DNA of 13,250 nt from JBNKEI01 sp050288705 (lineage in GTDB: Bacteria; Myxococcota; Myxococcia; Myxococcales; UBA5297): positions 1 through 13,250 of the forward strand of contig JBNKEI010000170.1 in the NCBI GenBank assembly GCA_050288705.1, given 5' to 3'. This document shows, piece after piece, positions 5,973-13,250 of the stretch. The notes under the pieces are model-generated. The model was not told where the DNA came from and searched no databases. It was given only the letters and a program-made list of their open reading frames with translations. The translations under genes and the position numbers were made by a program. Within the stretch, counting starts at the first letter, position 1, and each line of letters opens with the position of its first letter.

Positions 5973-8006
5973 ATGTCGGTCCAATATCTCTATCAGCTCA
6001 CCTGGACCGGCGTGATTCTTGGGGTCTCGCTTTTTCTCGCCGGCCATTATTCTCATCGATTCTTTTCCAGCTGGATCATCGCTTATTTCTTTTTTTTTAT
6101 CACCGCCGGCTTGGACATCGTTTCTTGGGTTTTCGGACGTACCTCTTTTTTGGCGCTAACCGCTGCGGCCGTCGCCATTCTCACAATGAGTCTTTCCTGC
6201 TACTTTCTCATCGAGGTTGGTTCCGTAGTTCGGCAGCATTCTCATCCACGGAAACTAGCGATCGGTTTTTCTATTGCAGCTTTTGGGACAGGCCTGGCTA
6301 TTTTGATGAACAGCCGATCCCATGTTTTTGCACTTGTCCCTGTTATGGTTCTAACCTCCGCTTGTCTGGTACACGTTGGAATTGCTTTCTTTTCTATTGT
6401 TCCGTCGGCGGGATGGCGTTCTATCGCTTGGTGGCTCGGTATTGGTTTTATTGCCAAGGGTCTTTGGTTCTTCACCTACCCGATCGGTATGAATTCGCCT
6501 TTGGAGAACCTCGTCTACTGGATGGACGGCACAATCCAAATATTTATTAGCTTAGTGATGATCGTCTATCTCCTAGAACGTCGTACTAATGAATTTCAGA
6601 TGCTTATCGACAGTAACCCCAAGCATGCATTCTATATGGTCGATCCAACGGGATTGATTCAGAGCTGGAACAAAAGTGCACAGGCATTAACTGGCTTCGA
6701 GCCAAAAGACGTTATTGGAAAGCCTTTAAGCTTATTAGGAGTATCGGCGGAAGGACAACGAAACCTCGATAAAGTCATAGAGCACGATCCTTCTGATGGC
6801 CCCCAAGAAGTCGACTGTTGGCAGCGACGAAAGAATGGTCGGCACTATTGGGCCGAGACCACTCTGTCGCCGGTCGAACATGCGCCAGGTGTCCATTGCG
6901 GCTGGGCCGTGCTTACGCGAGACATGACTGAACGAATGGAGTTAGAGACCGAACGAAATCGACTCGGTAAGGTCGTCGAGCAATCGGAAGAGTCAATTGT
7001 TATTGCCGACCCCGATGGTACTATTCGATACACAAATCCTGCTTTTGAAAAAATCACTGAACGGCAGCATCTCATAGGCAGCCCAATCTGGAAAATTGTG
7101 AATGACGAAACCGCGCTTGAGATCCAACGAACCGTTGAGCGCGGTTCGTCCTGGAAGGGACGAATCCAAACCGCGCGATTTGATCAAGCGCCGTTGATCG
7201 AAAATGCGGGTCTCTCACCGATTAGGGACGCCGGGGGGCGAATCACCAACTTAGTAATGCTCCTCCATGACACAACGCGAGAAACCGAACTTCAGGAGCA
7301 ATTGCGACATGCTCAAAAAATGGAGGATATTGGCCGACTAGCAGGAGGGGTTGCTCACGACTTCGGAAATCTCTTGCAAATTATCATTTGCTATAACCAC
7401 ATGTTGAAAATCAACCAAAGGTCCGACCAAGTTTTACAAAATTCTTGCAAAACGATCAGCCGTGCGGCTAACCGCGGAAAGGTACTGATCCAGCAATTGC
7501 TGTCCTTCAGCCGGAAAAAGACTCCCGAAGTGGTTTTGCTCGATTTAAACAGTGCCGTTTCACAGCTTGTTTCTATGCTAAGGAGATTGGTTGACAAACA
7601 GATCTCCCTCATCACGCGTCTAGCAGAAACACCAGTCGTTGTGAAAATCGATCCAGGGTTGTTTGATCAAGTGCTCCTCAACCTGATTAACAATGCCCAA
7701 CATGCGATCCCCTCGGTTGGTCAAATCATTATCGAGGTACGCACCGTTTTAAAGGAGGATGAGACCTCAGCAGTGCTTTCTGTCCACGATAACGGAATCG
7801 GCATGGACACAAAGACCAAGGAAAAAATATTCAAACCGTTTTTTACGACTAAGCCAGCCTCAATTGGTACTGGCCTTGGGTTATCCATCGTCGCGGAGAT
7901 TGTTCGGGAAGCGAATGGAATAATTGAGGTCGAGAGCGAGCTGGGAAAAGGTACTTCATTTCACATTAGTCTTCCGATGCAATCGCAGAAGGCCAGTACC
8001 AATTGA
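5973..8006 (+). CDS. seven-TM, PAS-PAS sensor histidine kinase
   Basis: A 677-aa membrane sensor kinase; GGGGGG just before the ATG at 5973 acts as ribosome site. Residues 1 to about 203 contain seven predicted membrane helices (about 8-26, 33-50, 58-81, 95-112, 118-142, 150-170, 185-203) with very short loops, so the input is probably sensed in or at the membrane. Two PAS domains follow (about 208-322 and 332-440; YMVDPTGLIQSWNKSAQALT and IVIADPDGTIRYTNPAFEKI). The HisKA dimerisation domain has RLAGGVAHDFGNLL with phospho-acceptor His462. The ATPase domain shows the N box (LLNLINNAQHAI), G1 (DNGIGMD), F (FKPFFTTK) and G2 (GTGLGLSIV). The catalytic part is NtrB-like. There is no receiver or HPt domain and no neighbouring response regulator, so its partner lies elsewhere. 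It is followed at 10 bp by a small frame and then an alpha-oxoamine synthase fusion, recalling the CqsS/CqsA and LqsS/LqsA arrangements. Confidence 0.92.
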   Translation: MSVQYLYQLTWTGVILGVSLFLAGHYSHRFFSSWIIAYFFFFITAGLDIVSWVFGRTSFLALTAAAVAILTMSLSCYFLIEVGSVVRQHSHPRKLAIGFSIAAFGTGLAILMNSRSHVFALVPVMVLTSACLVHVGIAFFSIVPSAGWRSIAWWLGIGFIAKGLWFFTYPIGMNSPLENLVYWMDGTIQIFISLVMIVYLLERRTNEFQMLIDSNPKHAFYMVDPTGLIQSWNKSAQALTGFEPKDVIGKPLSLLGVSAEGQRNLDKVIEHDPSDGPQEVDCWQRRKNGRHYWAETTLSPVEHAPGVHCGWAVLTRDMTERMELETERNRLGKVVEQSEESIVIADPDGTIRYTNPAFEKITERQHLIGSPIWKIVNDETALEIQRTVERGSSWKGRIQTARFDQAPLIENAGLSPIRDAGGRITNLVMLLHDTTRETELQEQLRHAQKMEDIGRLAGGVAHDFGNLLQIIICYNHMLKINQRSDQVLQNSCKTISRAANRGKVLIQQLLSFSRKKTPEVVLLDLNSAVSQLVSMLRRLVDKQISLITRLAETPVVVKIDPGLFDQVLLNLINNAQHAIPSVGQIIIEVRTVLKEDETSAVLSVHDNGIGMDTKTKEKIFKPFFTTKPASIGTGLGLSIVAEIVREANGIIEVESELGKGTSFHISLPMQSQKASTN

Positions 8007-8016
8007 GGCTGGCTTA

Positions 8017-8133
8017 ATGGAAGAAAAAGCATCCCGGGAAAACTGCACTCTATACTCCGCACATCCAGACGATGCGCTTGTTCGACAAATAATTATCGGT
8101 AATCAAACTGTCAATCTTCGAAGGGGAGAATAA
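8017..8133 (+). CDS. 38-aa reading frame coupling the kinase to the synthase
   Basis: The frame starts MEEKASRENCTLYSAHPDDA and ends QTVNLRRGE. It has GAGG at 8005-8008, eight bases before its ATG, and its stop codon (TAA 8131-8133) directly abuts the ATG of the synthase at 8134. Its last codons (AGG GGA GAA) supply the purine-rich ribosome site of the next gene. This arrangement suggests translational coupling. The peptide is soluble and slightly charged, with one cysteine, and resembles no family I know. It could be a real small protein, or a leader frame that only controls translation of the downstream gene. Confidence 0.5.
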   Translation: MEEKASRENCTLYSAHPDDALVRQIIIGNQTVNLRRGE

Positions 8134-10620
8134 ATGCGCAGTATTGACTACTGGAACATTTCTGACGACGTAATCCGACAGGGGAAGCTACACTCGGTTC
8201 TTTTCAAAATCGCCGAGGATGAGACGCTTGAAGGCGCCATTATCCATGTTGACGGAAAGCGGTTGGTTCACTTCGGTTCATGTAGTTATCTCGGATTAGA
8301 ACTCGACCCTCGGCTGAAGCAAGGGGCTATTGACGCGGTCAGACATTTTGGAACCCAGTTTTCTTCCTCACGTGCCTACATCTCTGCGCCTCCCTACCAC
8401 GAGTTGACCTCTCTTTTTGCCGATATGTTCGGCGCTGTGCCAGTCATTGCACCTACTACCAGCCTTGCGCACAGTGCTGCAATACCGGTAATGATCGATG
8501 AACACGATGCGCTGATTCTAGACCAGTATGTACACAACAGTGTGCAAATGGCTGCCAATCACGCGCGTTTAGGTGGCGCTACTGTCGAGGTCCTTCGCCA
8601 CGCCCGTTTGGATCAGTTGGCCGAACGCATTGAGGTGCTTAGCCGAACGCACCGAAAGGTTTGGTACGCGCTGGATGGTGTTTTTAGTATGCAGGGTGTG
8701 CTTGCAGACGTCGATACACTCGTCTCGTTTCTCGATCGATACGAAAAGCTTTATTTGTACTTCGATGACGCACACGGTATTAGCTGGAGTGGTGAGCACG
8801 GACGGGGAACAGTTCTCGGTCGCACGAAACTCCATCCTCGCATGGTGGTAGTAGCCTCGCTAGCCAAGGGATTTGGCTGTGGAGGCGGCGTGTTACTCAT
8901 CGGCGATGCTGAACAACGTAGGCGGACATCGGATATCGGCCCTTCTTTGATGTTTTCCGGCCCCATCCAACCTCCTATTCTCGGGGCAGCTATTGCGTCG
9001 GCTCGTATACATCTAGCCGACGAGATTACTCAACGGCAGGCTGCGCTACGCGAAAGAATCAAATTGGTTAACCAGCTTCTTGTCGAACGAGATATACCGC
9101 TTTTGGCTTCCGACCAGATCGTCCCAATTCGCTTTGTTGGGGTCGGCGTGCCTCGTACTGCTTTTCGTTTGGCGGCAAAGCTTCAGGAAGCTGGTTTTTT
9201 TGTTAATCCAGCCGTCTTTCCAGCGGTTCCCGAACGTCGATCCGGCATTCGTTTTACACTCACCTGCAATCAATGTATCGAGGATATTAGACGTTTCGCC
9301 GATGCTCTTTCAGAAGCGATTGGCGAAGTTTTTAAGGAAGAGGGCATTACCCTCGAGAATGCACGGTGGACCCTTAGAGGTCGCAGCCTTTGGGCTGGAG
9401 CCAGAAAGCGGACGACAAGCCTTACTATAGAACACCAAACAAGTATTGAGGCTGTAAATCGGGATACGTGGAACTCTCTATTGGGACGCAACGGTTCATT
9501 TAACTGGGAAGGGGTGCGTTCTTTAGAGACGATCTTTCGAGGTTGCGAGGAACCGGAGAATCAATGGAATTTCCATTATTACGTTGTCCGCGATCGAAAC
9601 GGCCATCCACAACTTGCTACTTTTTTTACCGAAGCGCTTTGGAAGGACGACATGCTCGCACCAGAGCACGTCTCGCGACGTATCGAGCTGCAGCGACTGG
9701 GCTCGCCCTATCTGATGACCTCGCGGGGGTTCTCGATGGGGTCCCTTTTAACGGAAGGCCAACACCTTTATCTCGACCGAGAAACCGATTGGCGTCGAGC
9801 AATGTTCTTGTTGTTGGAGGAAGTAGACGCCGAACGCGAACGCTGCGAAGTTAATAGCCTCATGTTGCGCGATATTCCCAAAGGGGACTTGGAACTCGAT
9901 AGGTTTCTGAAGGACCAGGGATTTGTGTGTTTTCCAATGCCAGATACCATGGTGATCGACTTGCGATTTGGTAGTGACGAAGAGTGGCTGGAATCGCTTA
10001 CCAAGAGCTCGCGGCGGCATCAACGCAAAAATGTTCTTCCCTGGGAGAGCGCTTACACTGTCGAGGTGCTTCATAAAGGAGGGCGAATTCCCAGCGAAGA
10101 GGAATTTGCGCAGCTACATCAGCTTTATAGGAATGTAAAGAGTCGCGGTTTCAAGATCAATACGTTCGAGTTGCCGCGAAACCTTTTCCCTACACTTCTA
10201 TCGTCAGACTGCTGGGAAATACTCACTCTAACTCTGAAACCGGAAAACGGAGGAGAACTAAATGGGGGCCCGGGCCCGGTCGCGCTCGCCGCGTCGGTCG
10301 TAGGAGTAGAACAATACGCGGTTATGATCGCTGGACTCGATTACCGATACGTCCGAACACATGCTTCCTATCGCCAAATGCTGCTTGCAGTCATGCGCAG
10401 AGCAAGACACCTCAAGTCAAAACGCTTGTTGCTCGGTCTAGGGTCAGAAGGTGAAAAACATTGTTTTGGCGCGGTCCCCCTTTCTCATAACCTTTATGTA
10501 CAGACATCCGACCAATATCAGTCAACTCTCCTCCATCATATGATGGCCGAACCGATAGCCGCTGATAAGAGAAATGAAACAGCATTTGTGAAACAAATTT
10601 GTTTATCGCAAGCCCAATAA
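8134..10620 (+). CDS. alpha-oxoamine synthase fused to a BioF2-like GNAT acyltransferase
   Basis: An 828-aa two-domain enzyme. Residues about 30-400 are a PLP-dependent alpha-oxoamine synthase, the family that condenses an acyl-CoA with an amino acid (BioF, serine palmitoyltransferase, KBL, CqsA, LqsA). Visible signatures are FSSSRAYISAPPYHELTSLF, the PLP-stacking His in QYVHNS (His134), the FDDAHGISWSGEHGRG motif with Asp211 and His214, and the Schiff-base lysine in SLAKGFG (Lys245) followed by CGGG. MFSGPIQPP and GIRFTLTCNQ complete the fold. Residues about 425-800 resemble the BioF2-like/FemAB-type GNAT domain: SSRRHQRKNVLPWE, HQLYRNVKSRGF and YRYVRTHASYRQMLLAVMRR are typical, with a G-x-G-rich end (LLLGLGSEGEKHCFG). 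The product is probably an acylated amino ketone or derivative, but substrates cannot be read from sequence. Biotin synthesis is unlikely since no other bio gene is present. It is the last gene after the kinase and the 38-aa frame. Confidence 0.9.
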   Translation: MRSIDYWNISDDVIRQGKLHSVLFKIAEDETLEGAIIHVDGKRLVHFGSCSYLGLELDPRLKQGAIDAVRHFGTQFSSSRAYISAPPYHELTSLFADMFGAVPVIAPTTSLAHSAAIPVMIDEHDALILDQYVHNSVQMAANHARLGGATVEVLRHARLDQLAERIEVLSRTHRKVWYALDGVFSMQGVLADVDTLVSFLDRYEKLYLYFDDAHGISWSGEHGRGTVLGRTKLHPRMVVVASLAKGFGCGGGVLLIGDAEQRRRTSDIGPSLMFSGPIQPPILGAAIASARIHLADEITQRQAALRERIKLVNQLLVERDIPLLASDQIVPIRFVGVGVPRTAFRLAAKLQEAGFFVNPAVFPAVPERRSGIRFTLTCNQCIEDIRRFADALSEAIGEVFKEEGITLENARWTLRGRSLWAGARKRTTSLTIEHQTSIEAVNRDTWNSLLGRNGSFNWEGVRSLETIFRGCEEPENQWNFHYYVVRDRNGHPQLATFFTEALWKDDMLAPEHVSRRIELQRLGSPYLMTSRGFSMGSLLTEGQHLYLDRETDWRRAMFLLLEEVDAERERCEVNSLMLRDIPKGDLELDRFLKDQGFVCFPMPDTMVIDLRFGSDEEWLESLTKSSRRHQRKNVLPWESAYTVEVLHKGGRIPSEEEFAQLHQLYRNVKSRGFKINTFELPRNLFPTLLSSDCWEILTLTLKPENGGELNGGPGPVALAASVVGVEQYAVMIAGLDYRYVRTHASYRQMLLAVMRRARHLKSKRLLLGLGSEGEKHCFGAVPLSHNLYVQTSDQYQSTLLHHMMAEPIAADKRNETAFVKQICLSQAQ

Positions 10621-10621
10621 A

Positions 10622-10636
10622 TGGCCAGGGTGGCCA
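10622..10636 (+). terminator. small hairpin after the synthase gene, weak terminator candidate
   Basis: TGGCCA-GGG-TGGCCA begins one base after the synthase stop and can fold into a 6-bp stem with a 3-nt loop. It is followed by AAAATTTCG rather than a clear T run, so it is at best a weak intrinsic terminator or a transcript-end stabiliser. It marks the likely end of the kinase-synthase operon, since 142 bp separate the synthase from the next gene. Confidence 0.3.
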
Positions 10637-10762
10637 AAATTTCGTGTAAGTTGTTAGCAGGGAGGCGAAAACCAGACATCAAAATTACCTGTAAATTCAG
10701 ATTGTTATTAAGCTGGCTCGGCAATACCCCAGCATTATTGTACGATATTTTCTAAGCGAGCC

Positions 10763-11455
10763 ATGACCAAAGCCCGGTGGATAAGTTTCGTACTAGTTTT
10801 CATTACAGGGACTTCTTTTGCCAATGAACGACTTGAGCTTTTAGCCAAGCATTTAGTCATGGAAAAAGACCCCCGAATTCGCGCCCAATCAGCTCTTATG
10901 CTAGGAACTTTGGGAAATGCAGCTTCCGCTGAACACCTATGCAATGCGTTACAAGACCATGATTTTCTGGTGCGCATGTCTGCTATCAAGGCCCTGGAAA
11001 AGTTGGCCGTGCCCAAAGGTTTTCAGTGCTTACTAGAAAACCTAGAAAAAGCGAGTCCTGATCTTCAAAAAGAAATTCACCGTATTCTTTTTGCAACTCG
11101 AGCTCGTTCAATTCCTTACTTTGTATTGAAGTTTACTTCCAAGTCAGTAGATCCGGCAGTTGCTCAATTTGCAGAGCAAGAATTGGGCAAGGCTCTTCTA
11201 ATTAAAGGAATGGTCTCTTCATCTTCCCGAGCTTCTCCAAAATTTGAAGGGTTTGAACTTCGGGTGGTATTACAGGGATTCTCCAGCGGCGCACTCAGCA
11301 TGAGTATATTATGCTCTACCTACCCCAAACGTGTCCTCCAGGGAGAAACGCACATCAAAGCATCAGGCTCCAAACCAGAAAGCCTTTTAAGGGCTTTAAT
11401 TCCAAAACTAGTAGAAAATGCCGATCGTCAATTCAACTGGAGCACCGCTAGATGA
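10763..11455 (+). CDS. exported HEAT-repeat protein
   Basis: A 230-aa protein with a classical signal peptide (KARWISFVLVFITGTSFA, probable cleavage after residue 20). Residues about 22-115 form HEAT-type helical repeats: DPRIRAQSALMLGTLGNAAS, then HLCNALQDHDFLVRMSAIKA and LEKLAVPKGFQCLLENLE. Residues about 117-230 are not repetitive and match no family I know. HEAT repeats build protein-binding scaffolds. Its stop overlaps the following HAMP gene by 4 bp (ATGA at 11452-11455), so the two are cotranscribed and probably coupled. A HEAT-repeat lipoprotein follows the HAMP gene, suggesting a common envelope complex. The ribosome site (AAGCGAG) is weak. Confidence 0.75.
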   Translation: MTKARWISFVLVFITGTSFANERLELLAKHLVMEKDPRIRAQSALMLGTLGNAASAEHLCNALQDHDFLVRMSAIKALEKLAVPKGFQCLLENLEKASPDLQKEIHRILFATRARSIPYFVLKFTSKSVDPAVAQFAEQELGKALLIKGMVSSSSRASPKFEGFELRVVLQGFSSGALSMSILCSTYPKRVLQGETHIKASGSKPESLLRALIPKLVENADRQFNWSTAR

Positions 11456-12192
11456 ACATGCAAAGCAATACGTCAGAACCTAAGGTGCACAAAAAGGCCA
11501 AACGTTCGGTACGCAATTACCTGCTCGATCCCCATCTGCAACTTAGATTTACTGCGTATGTATCTGGCGTAGCAGCCTGTTCCTCTATTCTTTTAGGAGC
11601 TTTTCTTTGGCATACCTCGCGTTCTTTAGTTCGCGAAACTCAGCTCGCAGTGGAAGCGCGTTCGCAAGCTATTGAGTTTAACCATTCTTTAAGCTTAGCG
11701 ACTTTAAATAATGAACTTATGCACACCTACAACGATCCCGCCTTACATGCTGCATTCCAGCAGCGGTCAAAACTACTTAAACAGCGCATGGAAAAAGAGA
11801 AGTCGGCAGCAATTAGCCAAAAGCAGAACGTTTTGCGCGAACAGCGAGCAATGACCTGGGGGCTAATCGCCGGATTGGTGGCTTTCTTTTTTTTGGTAGC
11901 ATTGGGAACCATTGTTTTCACTCACCAGGTCGCTGGTCCAATTTATCGGATAAAGCGCACCATGCAGAATGTAAGCAAAGGTAAACTGACTACTTCTCTT
12001 CAACTTAGAAAAAGAGACCAGGTACGGGATCTTTTTGAAGAAATGGAGAGAATGGTGCACGCTCTTCGTCTCCATCGCTTGAATCAACGTCAAATTTTGG
12101 ACTCCGTTTTAGAGTTTCATCAAAGCGGCCAATGGGACGCTGCCCGCAACAAACTTATTGAGTTACAAAAACTATTGGAAGAAAAGTCTTAA
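11452..12192 (+). CDS. two-TM HAMP-domain protein without an output domain
   Basis: A 246-aa membrane protein. A basic cytoplasmic start (KKAKRSVRNYLLDPHLQLRF) leads to TM1 (about 33-55), then a polar, helical, probably periplasmic segment of about 80 residues rich in Gln, Lys and Glu, TM2 (about 136-158), and a HAMP domain (about 159-212) with QVAGPIYRIKRTMQNVSKGK and DLFEEMERMVHAL. Only about 35 residues remain after HAMP, so no kinase, cyclase or chemotaxis module is attached. In known receptors HAMP relays a signal to such a module; here it may work through a separate partner or set spacing in a complex. It overlaps the upstream HEAT gene by 4 bp, and a HEAT lipoprotein gene follows at 51 bp. 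Confidence 0.82.
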   Translation: MNMQSNTSEPKVHKKAKRSVRNYLLDPHLQLRFTAYVSGVAACSSILLGAFLWHTSRSLVRETQLAVEARSQAIEFNHSLSLATLNNELMHTYNDPALHAAFQQRSKLLKQRMEKEKSAAISQKQNVLREQRAMTWGLIAGLVAFFFLVALGTIVFTHQVAGPIYRIKRTMQNVSKGKLTTSLQLRKRDQVRDLFEEMERMVHALRLHRLNQRQILDSVLEFHQSGQWDAARNKLIELQKLLEEKS

Positions 12193-12243
12193 GCAGATAA
12201 ACACTTACTTGTAGGCTAGTCTCCATACACCAAATGACATCAA

Positions 12244-13062
12244 ATGAGAAAAAACATGCACTCTTCCAAACTGTTGTTTTTAATGATCGTTACATTTGCA
12301 TCAGCTTGCGCCTCATCCCATAAAACTCATAACGCTCCTAAATCAATAAACCAAGACAGCGAGCAGGTGAGCGTAAAGTCTCCGCCACCTACCGGTCCCA
12401 ATACCGAGGAAGAACTACGCACCAGTTCTTTAAAAATTCTTCAAGATAGCCTCACTTCGCAAGATCTAGAAATCCACGCTCAGGCGCTGGTAGCTTTAGG
12501 AGTGTCTGCCCTACCAGACGCATCTGAAAAGCTTTGCAAGGCATTGGAAGCTGAAGAAGGCGTGATTCGTCATGCCGCGGCTCAAGGCTTGTTTTACGTG
12601 AGCAACACTCAGATTAGTGAAGCCTTGGTACGCGCCTTCCAAAAAGAAAAAGGCTGGGCCATAAAAAAAGAGCTGGCAAAGACAGCGGTGGTTTCCAATG
12701 CAAAAGAGCTCATCCCTGAGCTAAAAAAAGCCTTGATTGATCGCAATAAAGAACTTCAAATAGCGGCTGCATTTGCGCTGCACGACTTGGGAGATCCTTC
12801 TGGCACCAAGGCGCTTCAACAGCTAGGAAGCCCGAAACGAAAAGAAATCCTTCGAGAAGGGGTTGATCGTTGGAGCCGGAAAGTCCTTACCGGAAAAAAG
12901 GAAGGAGACTATGAGCTAGCCGCTAAAACTCTGGCTCGAGTAGGAAAGAAAGAAGACGTAGTTATTCTTAAACCTTACCTGGCGGACTTAAATCCCACGG
13001 TTAAATTGTGGGCAGCCGCAGCAATTCTGAAACACACCAACCAACAGACCACCGAGTTATAA
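12244..13062 (+). CDS. HEAT-repeat lipoprotein
   Basis: A 272-aa protein with a lipoprotein signal: a hydrophobic stretch (LLFLMIVTFASA) followed by Cys22. The lipobox A-S-A-C is a tolerated variant of the L-x-x-C consensus. A Ser/Pro/Gln-rich linker (about 23-55) precedes HEAT-like repeats over about 60-270: EIHAQALVALGVSALPDAS, EGVIRHAAAQGLFYVSNTQ, KELQIAAAFALHDLGDPSGT, and NPTVKLWAAAAILKHTNQ. An internal ATG at 12256 is an alternative start that keeps the signal; neither has a good ribosome site. It is probably membrane-anchored and works with the exported HEAT and HAMP proteins upstream. Its stop lies only 11 bp from the end of the oppositely oriented SRP RNA gene. Confidence 0.78.
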   Translation: MRKNMHSSKLLFLMIVTFASACASSHKTHNAPKSINQDSEQVSVKSPPPTGPNTEEELRTSSLKILQDSLTSQDLEIHAQALVALGVSALPDASEKLCKALEAEEGVIRHAAAQGLFYVSNTQISEALVRAFQKEKGWAIKKELAKTAVVSNAKELIPELKKALIDRNKELQIAAAFALHDLGDPSGTKALQQLGSPKRKEILREGVDRWSRKVLTGKKEGDYELAAKTLARVGKKEDVVILKPYLADLNPTVKLWAAAAILKHTNQQTTEL

Positions 13063-13073
13063 TTTTAAGGGAA

Positions 13074-13151
13074 GGTCGGACACACGAGGAAGTACGCTAC
13101 CGTTGCTTCCTTCCGGACCTGGCGGGTTTCACGTTCCCCCGTTGTCCGACC
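13074..13151 (-). ncRNA. ffs: small bacterial signal recognition particle RNA (4.5S)
   Basis: Read on the minus strand, the RNA contains GCCAGGTCCGGAAGGAAGCA followed by ACGGTAGC. This is the universally conserved domain IV of SRP RNA, with its GGAA tetraloop and the asymmetric internal loop that binds Ffh. The 5' segment GGTCGGAC (13151-13144) pairs perfectly with the 3' segment GTCCGACC (13081-13074), closing the long hairpin of the short, Alu-less bacterial form. The ends given are those of the helix; the real transcript probably begins a few bases upstream (about 13157). With Ffh it targets membrane and secreted proteins to the SecYEG translocon. Confidence 0.95.
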
Positions 13152-13163
13152 ATAAACGTCTAT

Positions 13164-13192
13164 ACTATACAGTCAAACCGGTTTTCTGGCAA
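13164..13192 (-). promoter_or_regulatory. sigma70-type promoter for the SRP RNA gene
   Basis: On the minus strand, TTGCCA (13192-13187) and TATAGT (13169-13164) are separated by exactly 17 bp, close to the -35 and -10 consensus. Initiation about 6-7 bases later would fall near 13157, just before the SRP RNA helix. The -35 box starts 6 bases past the tRNA-Ser 3' end, so the RNA can be made independently of the tRNA. Confidence 0.6.
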
Positions 13193-13197
13193 GACTA

Positions 13198-13250
<53 letters not shown>

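Noticed and set aside
5894..6550. 218-codon open frame overlapping the kinase gene
   Set aside because: It is an alternate frame of the kinase membrane region, rich in Phe, Ser, Arg and Cys, with no ribosome site or family resemblance.
8134..9340. Biotin-pathway BioF assignment for the synthase
   Set aside because: The protein is fused to another domain, no bio genes are adjacent, and the kinase neighbour points elsewhere; superfamily membership alone does not define the substrate.
9080..9854. Open frames of 116 and 103 codons inside the synthase gene
   Set aside because: They are shadow frames of a gene with clear motifs and show no independent start signals.

Overview
The window reads as a bacterial chromosome segment from a lineage of the former Deltaproteobacteria (Myxococcota, Bdellovibrionota or Desulfobacterota type). 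This rests on family resemblance only: a secreted protein with an 'ERTLAYSGTL...SGTKKIELRLWDAE...SLGRTRLSAVPYALEA' type N-terminal module, an NtrB-like PAS kinase, exported HEAT-repeat proteins beside a HAMP protein, and a Cache-type chemoreceptor relic. No rRNA, core metabolic or ribosomal protein gene is present to fix the taxon.

Left part (1 to about 4950): an AT-rich, loosely packed, scarred region. It holds an IS6-family transposase relic with 14-bp inverted ends, a frameshifted scrap resembling a polymorphic-toxin C-terminus, an intact Cys-rich DUF3795-like gene, a chemoreceptor pseudogene with its middle deleted, an intact GNAT acetyltransferase, a 77-aa unknown gene preceded by a small frameshifted reading frame, a GC-rich island without a convincing gene, an intact DUF362/ferredoxin gene, and a 5'-truncated, frameshifted IS5-type transposase. 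It looks like a site of repeated insertion and decay.

Middle part (4995-10620): a leftward gene for a secreted, tail-fibre-like protein diverges from a rightward three-gene set. That set is a seven-TM PAS-PAS histidine kinase, a 38-aa reading frame, and an 828-aa fusion of a PLP-dependent alpha-oxoamine synthase (BioF/CqsA/LqsA superfamily) with a C-terminal BioF2-like GNAT domain. A membrane sensor kinase beside an alpha-oxoamine synthase recalls CqsA/CqsS of Vibrio and LqsA/LqsS of Legionella. The fused acyltransferase, the small coupled gene and the different sensor make it a candidate new small-molecule signalling system, and it is the most interesting locus here. No response regulator is encoded in the window.

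Right part (10763-13250): an exported HEAT-repeat protein, a two-TM HAMP protein with no output domain (overlapping the first gene by 4 bp) and a HEAT-repeat lipoprotein form a compact module, probably acting at the envelope. It is followed on the opposite strand by the small SRP RNA gene (ffs) with a visible sigma70-type promoter, and by the 3' part of a tRNA-Ser cut by the window edge.
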